Positions 9,396 to 19,301 of a DNA stretch of 64,000 nt are shown here, piece after piece. The stretch's first letter is position 1. The number at the start of each line of letters is the position of its first letter. Location: the NCBI RefSeq assembly GCF_049331405.1, contig NZ_CP186274.1, forward strand, positions 6,510,001 through 6,574,000, in the 5' to 3' direction. Below the pieces are notes generated by a model, which saw only the letters and a list, made by a program, of their open reading frames with translations, had not been told where the DNA came from and ran no database searches. This stretch comes from PoT sp049331405 (GTDB taxonomy: Bacteria; Planctomycetota; Planctomycetia; Isosphaerales; Isosphaeraceae). The translations under genes and the position numbers were made by a program.

Positions 9396-12300
9396 ATGTC
9401 TCCTCTGCGCCGGTCTGGGTCTGAGAGACTTCGGCCTCGTCGGGGCGGGAAGGAGCCCGGCCGTCGGGCGCGACCGTGCGGGCCTCGACCCCTGCGATGG
9501 GAGTGGCTCGAGGCCAGGACGCTGCTGACGACCCTCACGGTGACGGACGTCAACGACGACGTCCACGACATCGGGTCGCTGCGAGGGGCCATCGCCGCGG
9601 CCCCCGACGGCGCGACGATCGTCTTCGCGCCGAGCGTCTCGTGGAAGACGATCACGCTCGACGACGGGGAACTCGTCCTCGGCAAGAACCTGACGATCGT
9701 CGGCCCTGGCGCCGACAAGCTCAAGATCAGCGGGAACGCGCTGAGCCGGGTCTTCGAGGTCGTCGCGGGGGCGAACGTCACGCTCACGGGGCTGACCATC
9801 ATGTCGGGGAACGCCAAGGGGGGGAACGGCGGGAACATCGCGAACGCAGGGACGCTGACCATCAACGCCTGCGCCATCCTCTCCGGGAACGCCTACCTCG
9901 GCGGCGGCATCGACAGCACCGCCAACGCGAGCCTGCTCGTCAACGCGTCGACCTTCAGCGGGAACAACGCGTTCGATGGCGGCGGGATCTCGAGCGCGGG
10001 GAATGCGTCGATCACCAACAGCACCTTCCGGGGAAACATCGCCACCAACCTCGGCGGAGGGATCTTCAACCGGATCGACGCGACCCAAGGGCCGGCGTCG
10101 AGGCGGATGGTCCTGGTCAACGACACCATCTCGAACAACAAGGCCGGCAACACCTACGTCAACGACGGCGGCGGCCTCTACCAGGACGGGACCGGCCCCG
10201 GCGGGTCGACCTTGTTCGCGAACACGATCGTCGCCGCGAACATCGGCGGGGACGTGCTGAACATCTCGGGGGCCTGGATTTCGTCCCTGGGGCACAACCT
10301 GATCGGCACGGCCGACGGCAGCGCCGGCTGGTCGGCGTCGGACCTCTTGGGGACCACCCAGTCTCCGCTCGACCCGGGGCTCGGCCCGCTCCTGGCGAAC
10401 GGCGGTCCCACGCAGACGATGGCCCTGCTCCCCGGGAGCCCCGCCCTCAACGCGGGCAGCAACGCCCTGGCCCCCGCAGGCGGGACCGATGAGCGGGGCG
10501 TCCCCCGGATCTCGCAGGGGATCGTCGACATCGGCGCGTACGAGTACAACCCGCCCCTGACCGCCTCGGGCATGCCCCTGAACTACGTGCGCGGGCAGTC
10601 CTCCAAGCAGAGCCTGGCCCGGTTCGTGGACGGCGACGCCAACGCGCCTGCCGGCGCCTACACCGCCACGATCTCCTGGGGGGACGGCACCAACACCAAT
10701 GCCTCGGCGAGCCAGGGGACGATCGTGTTCGACGGCTCGGGCGGGTTCCTCGTCACCGCCGGGCACGCCTACCAGAAGGCCGGCTCCTACAGCATCAAGG
10801 TCACGATACGGGACGACGGCGGCAACTCGACGACGGCCCTCGGGGTCGCGAATGTCATCAACGCGGAGGCTTCGGGGCCGAATCCGTCGGACCTGACGGT
10901 GCAGGACGCATCGGCCTCGGTCGGCGTCCCGTTCAATGGCCTGGTCGCGTCCTTCGGCTCGTCGATCACGGACGCCTCGCCGGGGGATTTCGCCGCCACG
11001 ATCCTTTGGGGGGACGGCAACGTCTCGTCGGGGACGATTACGACTGACGGCTCCGGCCAGTTCCGCGTCTCGGGCTCCAATACGTACCGCAAGGCCGGGA
11101 CGAACCCGGTGACGGTGCAGGTCCAGGGGCTCGGGACGTATTCCATCTCGGCCCAGGGGAGCCTCGTCGTCTCGGCGGCGACCCTGGCCGATTCCTCGAC
11201 CCCGACCACTTTCAGCGTCCGGCAGGAGGCCAACACGGGGACGCGGGTCCTCGCCACCTTCACCTCCTCGAATCCGCTGGCGAACCTGGCCGACTTCAAC
11301 GCCAAGGTGGACTGGGGCGGGAGCCTGGCCGGCGTGCCCTTCGTCTCCATCGTGCCGGTGGGGACCTCCGGCGGGGTCTCGACCTGGCGGGTCATGGGGA
11401 ACGCCATCTACAGCGAGGTCGGGACGTACCCGATCTCGGTCTCGGTCGTGGACTCCGATGGCGGCCAACTGACATCGAAGCAGACGACCGCCAAGGTGAC
11501 GTCGAACCTGGGGAACGCGCCGCTGATACCCGTCCGCTCGATCCTGACCGGCTCCCTCGTGGTCACGGTGACGGCGGCCTCGAACGTGTCGCAGGCGCTG
11601 GGGTTCCAGATCTTCCTCGGCGACGGAAAGCAACTGCTCGGCGCGATCTCGCCGACGACCTCGGCGGCGGGTGCGGTCCAGAGCTTGACGATCCCGGTGG
11701 TCTCGGGCGAGAACCTCGTGATCCAGGTCATGGGGCAAGGCACGTACGAGTTCAACCTGCGCGTCACCTACCTGGACCCCTTCCAGACGCCCAACATCCG
11801 GACCCTCTTCATCCCCACCCAGAGCGACCCGAACTCGATCGCCGTCGGGGACCTCAACGGCGGCGGCCCGGACGTGATGATCTCGAGCACGACCGATTCC
11901 GACGCGGTCGATGTCCTGCTGAACCTCGGGAATGGCGTCTTCGGAGCCCCCAGGTCTTATGACGCGGGGCCTGGGATTAACGGCAGCCTCTCCCCGGCCG
12001 GCCGCGACATCACCCAGACCGACCTCACCGGCGATGGGACCCCCGATATCGTCCTCCCCAACGCCCTCTCGGGCGACGTCTCCGTCCTGGTCGGCAACGG
12101 CGACGGCACCTTCCAGCCCGAGCGTCGCTTCGATGCCCTGCGGAACGCGGGGGTCCTGGTGGCGGGGGACCTCCGGAATCAAGGACGATCCGACCTGATC
12201 GTCCTCCAGGATCAGCCCTCCACGCCGGGGGCTCGGATCCAGTTCGCCGTCCTGATCGGGCGCGGCGACGGCACCTTCCTGCCGCCGGTCATCTACACGA

Positions 12301-14585
12301 CCCAGTTCGCGCAGGGCGTCGGGCCGATGGTCGTCGGCGACTTCGACGGCGATGGCAGGGCCGACCTCATCGTCTTCGGCGAAGATGATCCCCAGGCGCA
12401 GCTCTTCCTCGGCAACGGCGACGGGACGTTTCAGGCGGGCACGAGCTTCTCTCTGAATGAGGGGGTCTCCGTCGCCAGGGCGATCGACCTCAACGGGGAC
12501 GGCCGGCTCGACCTCGTCACGGGGGGGGCGACCTCGGGGATCGTCTCCGTCCTCCTCGGCAATGGCGACGGGACCTTCCAGGCTCCGCAGGCCTTCCGGG
12601 CGACGATGCCGGGCTCCTCGTTAGGCGGAGGGGTGATCATCGGAGGCCTGGCGCTCGTGGATTACGGCAGCCCGGGGTCGGGCTCGCTCGGCGACCCGGA
12701 CGGCCACCTCGACATCGTGGTGACGACCGAGTCGGCCGATGGCCTGGGCCCTGCCCGCGTGATCCTGCTGCCGGGTCTCGTCGATGGGGCCGGCAAGTAC
12801 GCGGGCTTCGGCGCGGGGGCGACGCTCGCGAACGTCGGGAAGGCCGGCCAGATCGCCGTGATCCAGGCGGGCGGCGAGCGGGATTCGACCGACCTCATCG
12901 TGACGGACGCCGGGGGCGTGACCCTGATCTTCGGCAAGCCGCTGACGTTCCCCTCGAACTCGACCCCGCAGACCGCCAGGGACCTCGGCGGCGACGACCA
13001 TATCGTCACGCCCCCTCAGGTCATCGCGCCCAGCCATCCGGCGTCCTACTTCACGTACACGGTCCCGACCGAGGTCGTGGCCGGCAGCGGCGACCAGGTC
13101 GTCGACGTCTCCGCGCTCTTCTTCAACCAGAAGGGGCCCGGCCTCCAGGTCGAGGTGCTCGACACCGCCGGGAACGTGCTCGGCTCCGGGAGCCGGTTCC
13201 GGCTCGTGGCGCAGCAAGGCGAGGTGCTGACGATCCGCGTCTTCGGCCTGGATGCCTCGAGCTTCGGGATCTACACGCTCAACATCGCCGTCCTGCCGCA
13301 ACTCGTCTCGGTCCAGGCCCTGTCGCCCTTGCCCGGCGGGCCCGCGACGAGCCTGGTGCTGACCTTCCAGGGAGATCGCCTCGATCGGGCCTCCGCCGAG
13401 GACGTCGGGAATTATACGGTGACCTGGTACTCGCCCGACGGGCAGACCTTCCGCGTGATCCCCATCGGCGTCGCCGGCGCGAAGTCGGTCATCTACACTC
13501 CCCATGCCGAGGTCGGGGTCAGGGCCGGCTACTACTTCCCGACGGTCACGCGACAGACCGTCACGCTCCTGTTCGACCAGGTCCTCCCCGCGGGGACGTA
13601 CGTGGTCGCCCTCGCCCCGGGCCTCCGCGCGGCGGATTACCTCGCGGGCGTGGGAGACCTCCTGGCCGGGACCGGGGTCTACGGCGGCCGCTCGATCGTC
13701 TCGCTCGGCCAGGGGGACAAGGCGCCGATCGCCAATGGTGCGGTCTCGGTCTGGCGTGACCTCGTCGTCCAGCCGACGTCACTGGGGGACCTCTCGGCCG
13801 TCTCCTCGGGGACCCCGTTCCTGGTCCAGTTGCAGGACGACCTGACGTCGATCATCAACCTCTTGCGATCGCTGGGGGTCAGCACGTCGGAGATCACGGA
13901 CGAGGTCAACCGGCAAATCCAGGCGAGATTCGCCCCCACAATGGCCCTCGCGGCGGCCGGCATGCCTCTGGCATTCACGATCATCTGGTTCGACCCGGTG
14001 TCGTTCGACCTCGAGACGCCCCGCGGAGACGAGGTCGCTTACGACCAGAAGACGGGGGCGTACAATAACAGTCTCGGCCAAACTTACGTCTCGGTCGGCG
14101 GCAATGTCGAGGTTGTGGTGCTCGCCAACGTCTCCGGGAGCTTCCAGCTTGGCGTAAGTGATATCTCGCAGAATGCTGGAGGAGGAGCGGTGCTCCTGAG
14201 CCCAGGGTCGAGCCAGACGCTCAATTTCACCGACGGCTTCCTCAGCCAGCCTCAGGGCATCAGCTTCGCCCTGACCCTGCCCGGGCCCGGCGGCTCGGGT
14301 CAGGGCGGAGGCGGGCAGCCGATCAACCCGAATGGCGGGGGTGGAGGAGGATCGAACTCGGGGGGCGAGCCCGGCGAGGCCACCTCCGACTTCGCCGCGG
14401 GGCCCGGCAACCTCGCGTCGGGGGGGCGACAGGCGACGCCGACCTCGCCGCGGCGCAGGGCCTCGGCCTGGGGCAGCAACTGGCCCTGGCGATTTCGACC
14501 TCGCTCTCGGTCGTCTCCACGTCGACCGGCAACTCGACGGGGACGGCGGGCGGCGGCGTTACCCAGGCGCTCATCGCCAACATGA
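9396..14585 (+). CDS. Giant secreted surface protein: beta-helix, PKD-like and FG-GAP repeats (C-terminus frameshifted)
   Basis: The ATG at 9396 is preceded by GGAGG (9386-9390). A basic N-terminus leads into EWLEARTLLT, resembling the LEPR-XLL motif of large planctomycete surface proteins. Residues about 50-320 look like a right-handed beta-helix with many GN and GGGI turns. They close with the 'choice-of-anchor Q' pattern GSPALNAGSN and DIGAYE near 345-385. PKD-like beta-sandwich repeats (SWGDGT) lie at about 390-700. FG-GAP/VCBS repeats with Ca-binding DxNGDGxxD-like loops (DLNGDGRLDLV, GNGDGTFQ) lie at about 810-1190. From about 14427 on this frame turns Arg-rich and unnatural. The natural continuation is in the -1 frame (next entry). 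An envelope or extracellular role is inferred; ligand unknown. Confidence 0.85.
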   Translation: MSPLRRSGSERLRPRRGGKEPGRRARPCGPRPLRWEWLEARTLLTTLTVTDVNDDVHDIGSLRGAIAAAPDGATIVFAPSVSWKTITLDDGELVLGKNLTIVGPGADKLKISGNALSRVFEVVAGANVTLTGLTIMSGNAKGGNGGNIANAGTLTINACAILSGNAYLGGGIDSTANASLLVNASTFSGNNAFDGGGISSAGNASITNSTFRGNIATNLGGGIFNRIDATQGPASRRMVLVNDTISNNKAGNTYVNDGGGLYQDGTGPGGSTLFANTIVAANIGGDVLNISGAWISSLGHNLIGTADGSAGWSASDLLGTTQSPLDPGLGPLLANGGPTQTMALLPGSPALNAGSNALAPAGGTDERGVPRISQGIVDIGAYEYNPPLTASGMPLNYVRGQSSKQSLARFVDGDANAPAGAYTATISWGDGTNTNASASQGTIVFDGSGGFLVTAGHAYQKAGSYSIKVTIRDDGGNSTTALGVANVINAEASGPNPSDLTVQDASASVGVPFNGLVASFGSSITDASPGDFAATILWGDGNVSSGTITTDGSGQFRVSGSNTYRKAGTNPVTVQVQGLGTYSISAQGSLVVSAATLADSSTPTTFSVRQEANTGTRVLATFTSSNPLANLADFNAKVDWGGSLAGVPFVSIVPVGTSGGVSTWRVMGNAIYSEVGTYPISVSVVDSDGGQLTSKQTTAKVTSNLGNAPLIPVRSILTGSLVVTVTAASNVSQALGFQIFLGDGKQLLGAISPTTSAAGAVQSLTIPVVSGENLVIQVMGQGTYEFNLRVTYLDPFQTPNIRTLFIPTQSDPNSIAVGDLNGGGPDVMISSTTDSDAVDVLLNLGNGVFGAPRSYDAGPGINGSLSPAGRDITQTDLTGDGTPDIVLPNALSGDVSVLVGNGDGTFQPERRFDALRNAGVLVAGDLRNQGRSDLIVLQDQPSTPGARIQFAVLIGRGDGTFLPPVIYTTQFAQGVGPMVVGDFDGDGRADLIVFGEDDPQAQLFLGNGDGTFQAGTSFSLNEGVSVARAIDLNGDGRLDLVTGGATSGIVSVLLGNGDGTFQAPQAFRATMPGSSLGGGVIIGGLALVDYGSPGSGSLGDPDGHLDIVVTTESADGLGPARVILLPGLVDGAGKYAGFGAGATLANVGKAGQIAVIQAGGERDSTDLIVTDAGGVTLIFGKPLTFPSNSTPQTARDLGGDDHIVTPPQVIAPSHPASYFTYTVPTEVVAGSGDQVVDVSALFFNQKGPGLQVEVLDTAGNVLGSGSRFRLVAQQGEVLTIRVFGLDASSFGIYTLNIAVLPQLVSVQALSPLPGGPATSLVLTFQGDRLDRASAEDVGNYTVTWYSPDGQTFRVIPIGVAGAKSVIYTPHAEVGVRAGYYFPTVTRQTVTLLFDQVLPAGTYVVALAPGLRAADYLAGVGDLLAGTGVYGGRSIVSLGQGDKAPIANGAVSVWRDLVVQPTSLGDLSAVSSGTPFLVQLQDDLTSIINLLRSLGVSTSEITDEVNRQIQARFAPTMALAAAGMPLAFTIIWFDPVSFDLETPRGDEVAYDQKTGAYNNSLGQTYVSVGGNVEVVVLANVSGSFQLGVSDISQNAGGGAVLLSPGSSQTLNFTDGFLSQPQGISFALTLPGPGGSGQGGGGQPINPNGGGGGGSNSGGEPGEATSDFAAGPGNLASGGRQATPTSPRRRASAWGSNWPWRFRPRSRSSPRRPATRRGRRAAALPRRSSPT
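14420..14426 (+). other. G7 tract at the frame break (candidate slippage or sequencing-error site)
   Basis: Seven G residues lie exactly where the coding pattern leaves frame 9396 and continues one base back. An eighth G would join the two parts into a single reading frame of about 1,920 codons. Either a base is missing in the assembly, or the gene is frameshifted, or a -1 slip is used. Confidence 0.6.
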
Positions 14586-15157
14586 GCCGCGTGATCCGAG
14601 GCGCCGGGCTGGGGCTCCCGGGCAACAAGGGGAGCCGCTTCCGACGGCTCCTGGCCAGCGTGGTCAGGGGGCTGGATGAGTGGTTGGGCGAGGATCAGGG
14701 GGGCCTGGTCCCCTCGGCGAGGTCGACCCTCCGGCTGATGTCCGGCCTGGGGGCACTCCGGAGGGCCTTGGCCCGGGGCGGGCCGATGGAGCAGCTCCTC
14801 TGGGATCAGGTTGTCGGGGCCCTGAACGATCCCGAGCCGCAGCAGGCGGTCGGCGCCCGAGGACCGAACAGGGTCGACCGTATCGGCCGGGGGATGCCGT
14901 CGCGACGCCCGATCCCGGCCGCCAACCAGGCCCCCGCCCCGAGCCCGATCGCCGTCGGCGACGCGGCGTTCCTCTGGGATGAAGGGCTCGGCCGGGTCTT
15001 CGAAGAAGCGGCCGACGACGCCTCGGGCGGGTCCAAGGCCTATGCCTCCGCGCTGGTGCTCGCCGTCGCGCTTGTCGGGCAGCAGCATCGCCAACGTCGC
15101 CGCTCTCGGGTCGAATCGACGGCCGGGGAACGTTCGCCCGAGGTCCCATCGGCCTGA
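14429..15157 (+). CDS. Displaced C-terminal part of the giant surface protein
   Basis: Read in the -1 frame, the sequence after the G7 tract gives a natural protein beginning TGDADLAAAQGLGLGQQLAL and ending in a basic tail after a short hydrophobic stretch, AYASALVLAVALVG, near the end. The first ATG of this part is at 14582, with no Shine-Dalgarno site, so independent translation is unlikely. The composition (Ala, Gly, Ser, Thr, then a helical region) suits a spacer plus membrane or wall anchor. It most likely belongs to the preceding gene. About 190 residues lie after the ATG and about 240 after the G tract. No known domain was recognised. Confidence 0.6.
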   Translation, partial: TGDADLAAAQGLGLGQQLALAISTSLSVVSTSTGNSTGTAGGGVTQALIANMSRVIRGAGLGLPGNKGSRFRRLLASVVRGLDEWLGEDQGGLVPSARSTLRLMSGLGALRRALARGGPMEQLLWDQVVGALNDPEPQQAVGARGPNRVDRIGRGMPSRRPIPAANQAPAPSPIAVGDAAFLWDEGLGRVFEEAADDASGGSKAYASALVLAVALVGQQHRQRRRSRVESTAGERSPEVPSA

Positions 15158-15178
15158 TTCTCGAGACGAGGTGTGGAC

Positions 15179-18100
15179 ATGCCGGCGGACTCCTCGCCAA
15201 CACAGTCGACCGATGAGACGCTCCGGGGCGAGTCCGAAACCTTCGGCCCCCGGTCCCCCCTACCGGCTCGGACCGAGCTCTCGGAGGGCGGTGCCCGGCC
15301 CGACGAACTGCCGAGGACCGAGGGGGGCGTCGCCGAGACCCTGGCCGATGGGCGCACCCGGGGCGACCTGCCCACCGTCGCCATGCCCGGGTGCTGGGAC
15401 GAGACGATCGCGGACGCCGAAGGCCCCGAGGGATCCGCTCGCCTGGCCGAGACCGAGGTCTATTCCTCGGAGGCTGGGGGCGGCGACACGGGAGGGAACC
15501 AGACCGCGGCCGCCACGTCCCTGCAATCGGGAGAGGATGGTCCGACGGTGCGCGTCGGCCCCCCAGGGCGAGTGTCGTCGGACCGAGGAGGGAGACAGGG
15601 CGACGCCTCCCATTGCGGACGCTTCGTCTTGAAGCGATTCCATGCACGCGGCGGGATGGGGGAGATCTGGCTCGCCGAGGACCCGACGATCGGCCGCGAG
15701 GTTGCGCTCAAGCGGATGCTCGGCGGCCGTTCGGAGCAGGTCCAGCGCTTCGAGGTCGAGGCCCAGGTCACCGGCCAGCTCGAGCATCCCGGCATCGTCC
15801 CCGTCCACGAGATGGGCTACACCGACGATGGTCAGCCCTTCTACGTCATGAAGTTCCTCCAGGGCCGCACCCTGCGCAAGGTGATCCAGGACTATCACGC
15901 CGAGAAGTCGGCGAACGGGCATCAGCGGGAGGTCGAGCAGTTCCGCCTGCTCCAGATCTTCGTCTCCCTCTGCCAGACCGTCGCCTATGCCCACAGCCGT
16001 GGCGTCGTGCATCGCGACCTGAAGCCGGACAACGTGATGCAGGGGCAGTACGGCGAGACGATCCTGCTCGACTGGGGCATCGCCAAGGTCCTGGGCGAGC
16101 CGGAGACAGCGTCCGGAGGGCTCTCCTCGTCCTATGTCCGCCTGACGGAGAGCGCGGCCTCGCAGGAAACCCGCGCGGGGACGATCCTGGGCACCCCCGT
16201 CTACATGGCCCCCGAGGTCGCCACCGGGCACAACGAGGAGGTCGACCACCGCAGCGACGTCTACCTGCTCGGGGCGATCCTCTACGAGATCCTGACCGGC
16301 CAGCAGCCCCGGAGCCTCAAGACGGCGTATGAGCTCGTCCACTACGCCAGGGCGGTCCCGATCGTCCCCCCCCTGTCCGTCTGCCCCGACGTGGCGAAGC
16401 CGCTCGACGCCATCTGCCGCAAGGCGATGGCCCTTGCCAAGGCGGATCGCTACCAGTCCGCGATGGAAGTGGCGGAGGAGGTCCAGCGCTTCCTGGCCGG
16501 CGAGCCCGTCCTCGCCTATCCCGAGAAATTCCCGATGCGAGCCTGGCGCTGGGCGAAGCGGCATCGCAAGGCCATGGTGAGGTCGGCGACGGCCGCCCTG
16601 GTCGTCGGGGTGGTTTTCTTCGCCGGGGCCCGGATCCGGCAGGCGGAGATCGAATCGCAGAGGCTCCAGGTCCGGGAGTCCGCCCGTAGAGACGTCGCCG
16701 AGTTCCGTCGCCTGGCGGACGAGGCCCGCTTCTATGCCGCGACCACGGATTCGATCGCCGAGCACGCCCCCTACTTCGACCCTCGGCGTGGAGACGCCGC
16801 CGCGACGGCCGCCCTCGGGATTGCCTCCCGCTGGGGAACCGACTGGGGCCGATTGCCGCTCGACGACCTCCGCGACGGCCTGAAAGTCGACTCCAGGGAG
16901 TTGCACGCCCTTCAATCCAAGCTCGAACCCTCGCAAGAGCCGAGGACGGCGCTCGACCATTTCTTGCTCGCCGAGGGGTATCGCAAGGCGTCGAATGCCG
17001 CCGCCGCGAGGCAGGCGGGGGAGGCCGGGCGTAAGGACTGGGAGGCGGATCCCGCCCGGCTTGATCGGGCGATCGGCCACTATCGCCAGGCCCTGACGCT
17101 CAGGCCCGACGACTACTGGAGCCACTACCAACTCGGGCGTTGCTACCTCCGCCTCGGCCGCTTCGCCGAGGGGGTCGAGGCCCTCGGGGTCTGCATCGCG
17201 CTCCGCCCGGGGGCTCCCTGGGGATACAGCGCCAGGGGGCTCGCACTTGCCCTCCAGGGGGACCACGGCCGCGCCGGGCTCGACCTCGACCAGGCACTTC
17301 GGCTCGACCCGGACTTCAGGCCGGCGCGGCTGAATCGGGGGGTGAGCCTTTGGCTCCGGGGGAAGCCCGACGAGGCTTTGCGCGACTTCGAGGCTGTCCT
17401 GGCTCCCCCCGTCGAGAGCCAGCTCATCGAGGCCGCCTACTACCGGGGCCAGATCCGCCTCCAGCGCGGCGAGGTCGACGCGGCGCTCGCCGACTTCGAC
17501 CGGGTGGCGGAGGCGAACCCGGCCTTCGCGCAGGTCTACCGCCATCGGGCCCGCATCCACCTGGCGCGAGGCAACAAGGACCTCGGGCTCCGGGACATCG
17601 ACCGTTATGCGAGGTCGCTCGGCGGCGGCTCGGAGGAGCCCGAGACCTGGCGATCCCACGCAAGTCGCGGCCGGACCCTGCGCCAGATGCACGCGGAGAT
17701 GTCGAAGCGGATGAAGGACGAGCCCACCGGCCGCGAACTCGCGAGGCTGGCCCTCGACGAATTGAACGAGGCGGTGACCCTCGGCGGCAAGGAGGCGGCT
17801 CTGTTCGATGACCTCGGGGCCATGCTCGAGCTCAACGGCGAGGCCGAGAAGGCCGTCGAGGCCTATTCGAAGGGATTGGAGCTCGCCGCCGACGACGTCA
17901 GGCTCCTGAACAAGCGGGGCTGGGCGAATCAAGTCCTGGGCCGTTGGGACGAGTCGCTCTCCGATTTCCATCATGTCACCAGGGTGTCGCCCGAGAACGC
18001 CGAGGCCCACTCGGGGCTCGGCTACGTGAGCGCGCTCCGCAAGCGGCCCTCCGACGCCCAGCGCGAGGCGGACCTCGCCCTGCTGTACGGCGGCGACGAC

Positions 18101-18340
18101 TCCAAGGTCCTGCACAACGTCGCCTGCATCTACGCCTCGCTCTCCGAGATTGCCCTGCGGCAAGCTCCCGTGTACCAGGACGTCGCCATCTCCCTGCTCA
18201 AGCGGGCCGTTGATCGCTGGAAACAGGGGAAGACCCCGCCGAGCGAGTTCGACCTGATGGCGCAGGAACCCGCCTTCCGATCGTTGCGGAGTCGGCCCGA
18301 GTTCCGGGCGATCCTCGAAGACGCCGAGGCTACCCGATAG
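15179..18340 (+). CDS. Ser/Thr protein kinase with transmembrane segment and TPR repeats
   Basis: 1,053 residues. The ATG at 15179 is used because GAGG (15168-15171) is 7 bases upstream; an in-frame GTG at 15173 is too close. Residues 1-145 are low-complexity and acidic. The kinase domain (about 149-430) shows a Gly-rich loop (GGMGEIWLAE), the VALK lysine, HRDLKPDN near 278 and MAPE near 342. DFG is replaced by DWG (LLDWGIAKV), a change common in planctomycete kinases that keeps the metal-binding Asp. A single membrane helix (ATAALVVGVVFFAGA, about 470-485) precedes a long region with many TPR units (about 625-960). Probably a membrane receptor-like kinase with an extracytoplasmic protein-binding tail. 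Confidence 0.93.
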   Translation: MPADSSPTQSTDETLRGESETFGPRSPLPARTELSEGGARPDELPRTEGGVAETLADGRTRGDLPTVAMPGCWDETIADAEGPEGSARLAETEVYSSEAGGGDTGGNQTAAATSLQSGEDGPTVRVGPPGRVSSDRGGRQGDASHCGRFVLKRFHARGGMGEIWLAEDPTIGREVALKRMLGGRSEQVQRFEVEAQVTGQLEHPGIVPVHEMGYTDDGQPFYVMKFLQGRTLRKVIQDYHAEKSANGHQREVEQFRLLQIFVSLCQTVAYAHSRGVVHRDLKPDNVMQGQYGETILLDWGIAKVLGEPETASGGLSSSYVRLTESAASQETRAGTILGTPVYMAPEVATGHNEEVDHRSDVYLLGAILYEILTGQQPRSLKTAYELVHYARAVPIVPPLSVCPDVAKPLDAICRKAMALAKADRYQSAMEVAEEVQRFLAGEPVLAYPEKFPMRAWRWAKRHRKAMVRSATAALVVGVVFFAGARIRQAEIESQRLQVRESARRDVAEFRRLADEARFYAATTDSIAEHAPYFDPRRGDAAATAALGIASRWGTDWGRLPLDDLRDGLKVDSRELHALQSKLEPSQEPRTALDHFLLAEGYRKASNAAAARQAGEAGRKDWEADPARLDRAIGHYRQALTLRPDDYWSHYQLGRCYLRLGRFAEGVEALGVCIALRPGAPWGYSARGLALALQGDHGRAGLDLDQALRLDPDFRPARLNRGVSLWLRGKPDEALRDFEAVLAPPVESQLIEAAYYRGQIRLQRGEVDAALADFDRVAEANPAFAQVYRHRARIHLARGNKDLGLRDIDRYARSLGGGSEEPETWRSHASRGRTLRQMHAEMSKRMKDEPTGRELARLALDELNEAVTLGGKEAALFDDLGAMLELNGEAEKAVEAYSKGLELAADDVRLLNKRGWANQVLGRWDESLSDFHHVTRVSPENAEAHSGLGYVSALRKRPSDAQREADLALLYGGDDSKVLHNVACIYASLSEIALRQAPVYQDVAISLLKRAVDRWKQGKTPPSEFDLMAQEPAFRSLRSRPEFRAILEDAEATR

Positions 18341-18375
18341 GAGCCTTGGCGAGCCATCCCCTCGCCGTCGGCTCC
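18340..18375 (+). terminator. Terminator-like hairpin after the kinase gene
   Basis: GGAGCC/GGCTCC and GGCGAG/CTCGCC arms are stacked around a small internal loop immediately after the stop codon. No T-run is present. The hairpin separates the kinase from the convergent hydrolase gene. Confidence 0.4.
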
Positions 18376-18452
18376 TGAGTGGTTCGAGCGAGTGCGATCA
18401 GGGCTGCATGGTTCGCAGGTGACTACCCGTCGTTCGGGTGGTCGAGCTCGAG

Positions 18453-19301
18453 TCAGCTCGCGTTTGAAGGCCATCTTTCCTCAGCGTGGGCGAGGTGCTC
18501 CACGAGCAGAGCGTTGACCCGGTCGGCCCACTGAATCGGAAGGCCGTGGGAGGCGTCGCCGTACTCGACGTAGCGGGCACCTGCAATCTTTTCCGCCAGC
18601 ATCCGGCCCGCCCGCGGCGGTGCGATCGGGTCGTGGGTTCCGGTTACGACCAGCGTCGGCACGTCCTTCAGTTCGCCCAGCCGATCCGTCATGTCGCTCG
18701 CCCGCATCGCCTTGAGTTGTGCATCGACGACTGCCGGTTGGTCGGCCAGGTCGTGACCGAACAGCGGGGCAAGTCGCTCGGCCATTGCGTCTTCGTCTTC
18801 ACCGATCAGGGTTTCCGCAGGCATGATGAGCCTGAGGAAACCACGTCGACGCATCTTCCTCGTCCCGATTCGGGTTCGACTCCCCGCCCAGATCATCCTG
18901 AGCGTGAGCGGCGCCGCGGCTCGGCCGCCTGGGAACGTGCAGAGAAGCGACAGGCTCCGAACCCGCTCAGGCTTCGAGAGGGCGAATCCCAACGCGACGA
19001 GTCCGCCGAGCGAATGACCGACGATGTGTGCCGAAGAGAAGCCGGCCGCGGTGAGAACCGCCAGCGAATCGTCGATCATGCGATCCACGGTGAGGTTTGA
19101 GTCCGCAGGCTGACTCCTCCCCATGCCCCGGTTGTCGAAGGTGATGCATGTCAAGCGCGAAGAGAGAGGCTCAACCTGGGGAAGCCATCCGTCCCCGTGG
19201 ACCCCGACGCCCTGGATGAATAGGATCGGAGGACCCTCTCCTCGAACATCGTAGGCGAGCCTCGAGCCTTCGTGCTCGACCACCTTCCGGGTGACATCCA
19301 T
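18453..19301 (-). CDS. Alpha/beta-fold hydrolase
   Basis: 282 residues from the ATG at 19301. GAGG lies 5 bases before it on the minus strand, which favours it over an in-frame upstream start at 19343. It has the hydrolase core: oxyanion region FIQGVG near residue 28, FDNRGMGRS near 57, the nucleophile elbow GHSLGG near 95, an acid in GTHDPIAPP near 220 and a histidine in ASHGLP near 247. Together these give a complete Ser-Asp-His triad. Length and motifs match small esterase/dienelactone-type or 3-oxoadipate enol-lactonase-like hydrolases, but the substrate cannot be assigned. It is convergent with the upstream kinase and stands alone. Confidence 0.9.
   Translation of the reverse strand: MDVTRKVVEHEGSRLAYDVRGEGPPILFIQGVGVHGDGWLPQVEPLSSRLTCITFDNRGMGRSQPADSNLTVDRMIDDSLAVLTAAGFSSAHIVGHSLGGLVALGFALSKPERVRSLSLLCTFPGGRAAAPLTLRMIWAGSRTRIGTRKMRRRGFLRLIMPAETLIGEDEDAMAERLAPLFGHDLADQPAVVDAQLKAMRASDMTDRLGELKDVPTLVVTGTHDPIAPPRAGRMLAEKIAGARYVEYGDASHGLPIQWADRVNALLVEHLAHAEERWPSNAS

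Noticed and set aside
9354..12182. A 942-codon minus-strand frame opposite the giant surface protein
   Set aside because: The plus strand has clear domains and a Shine-Dalgarno site. The antisense product is Arg/Gly/Asp-rich without motifs.
15260..18163. A 967-codon minus-strand frame opposite the first TPR kinase
   Set aside because: It is a shadow of a kinase gene with complete motifs on the plus strand.
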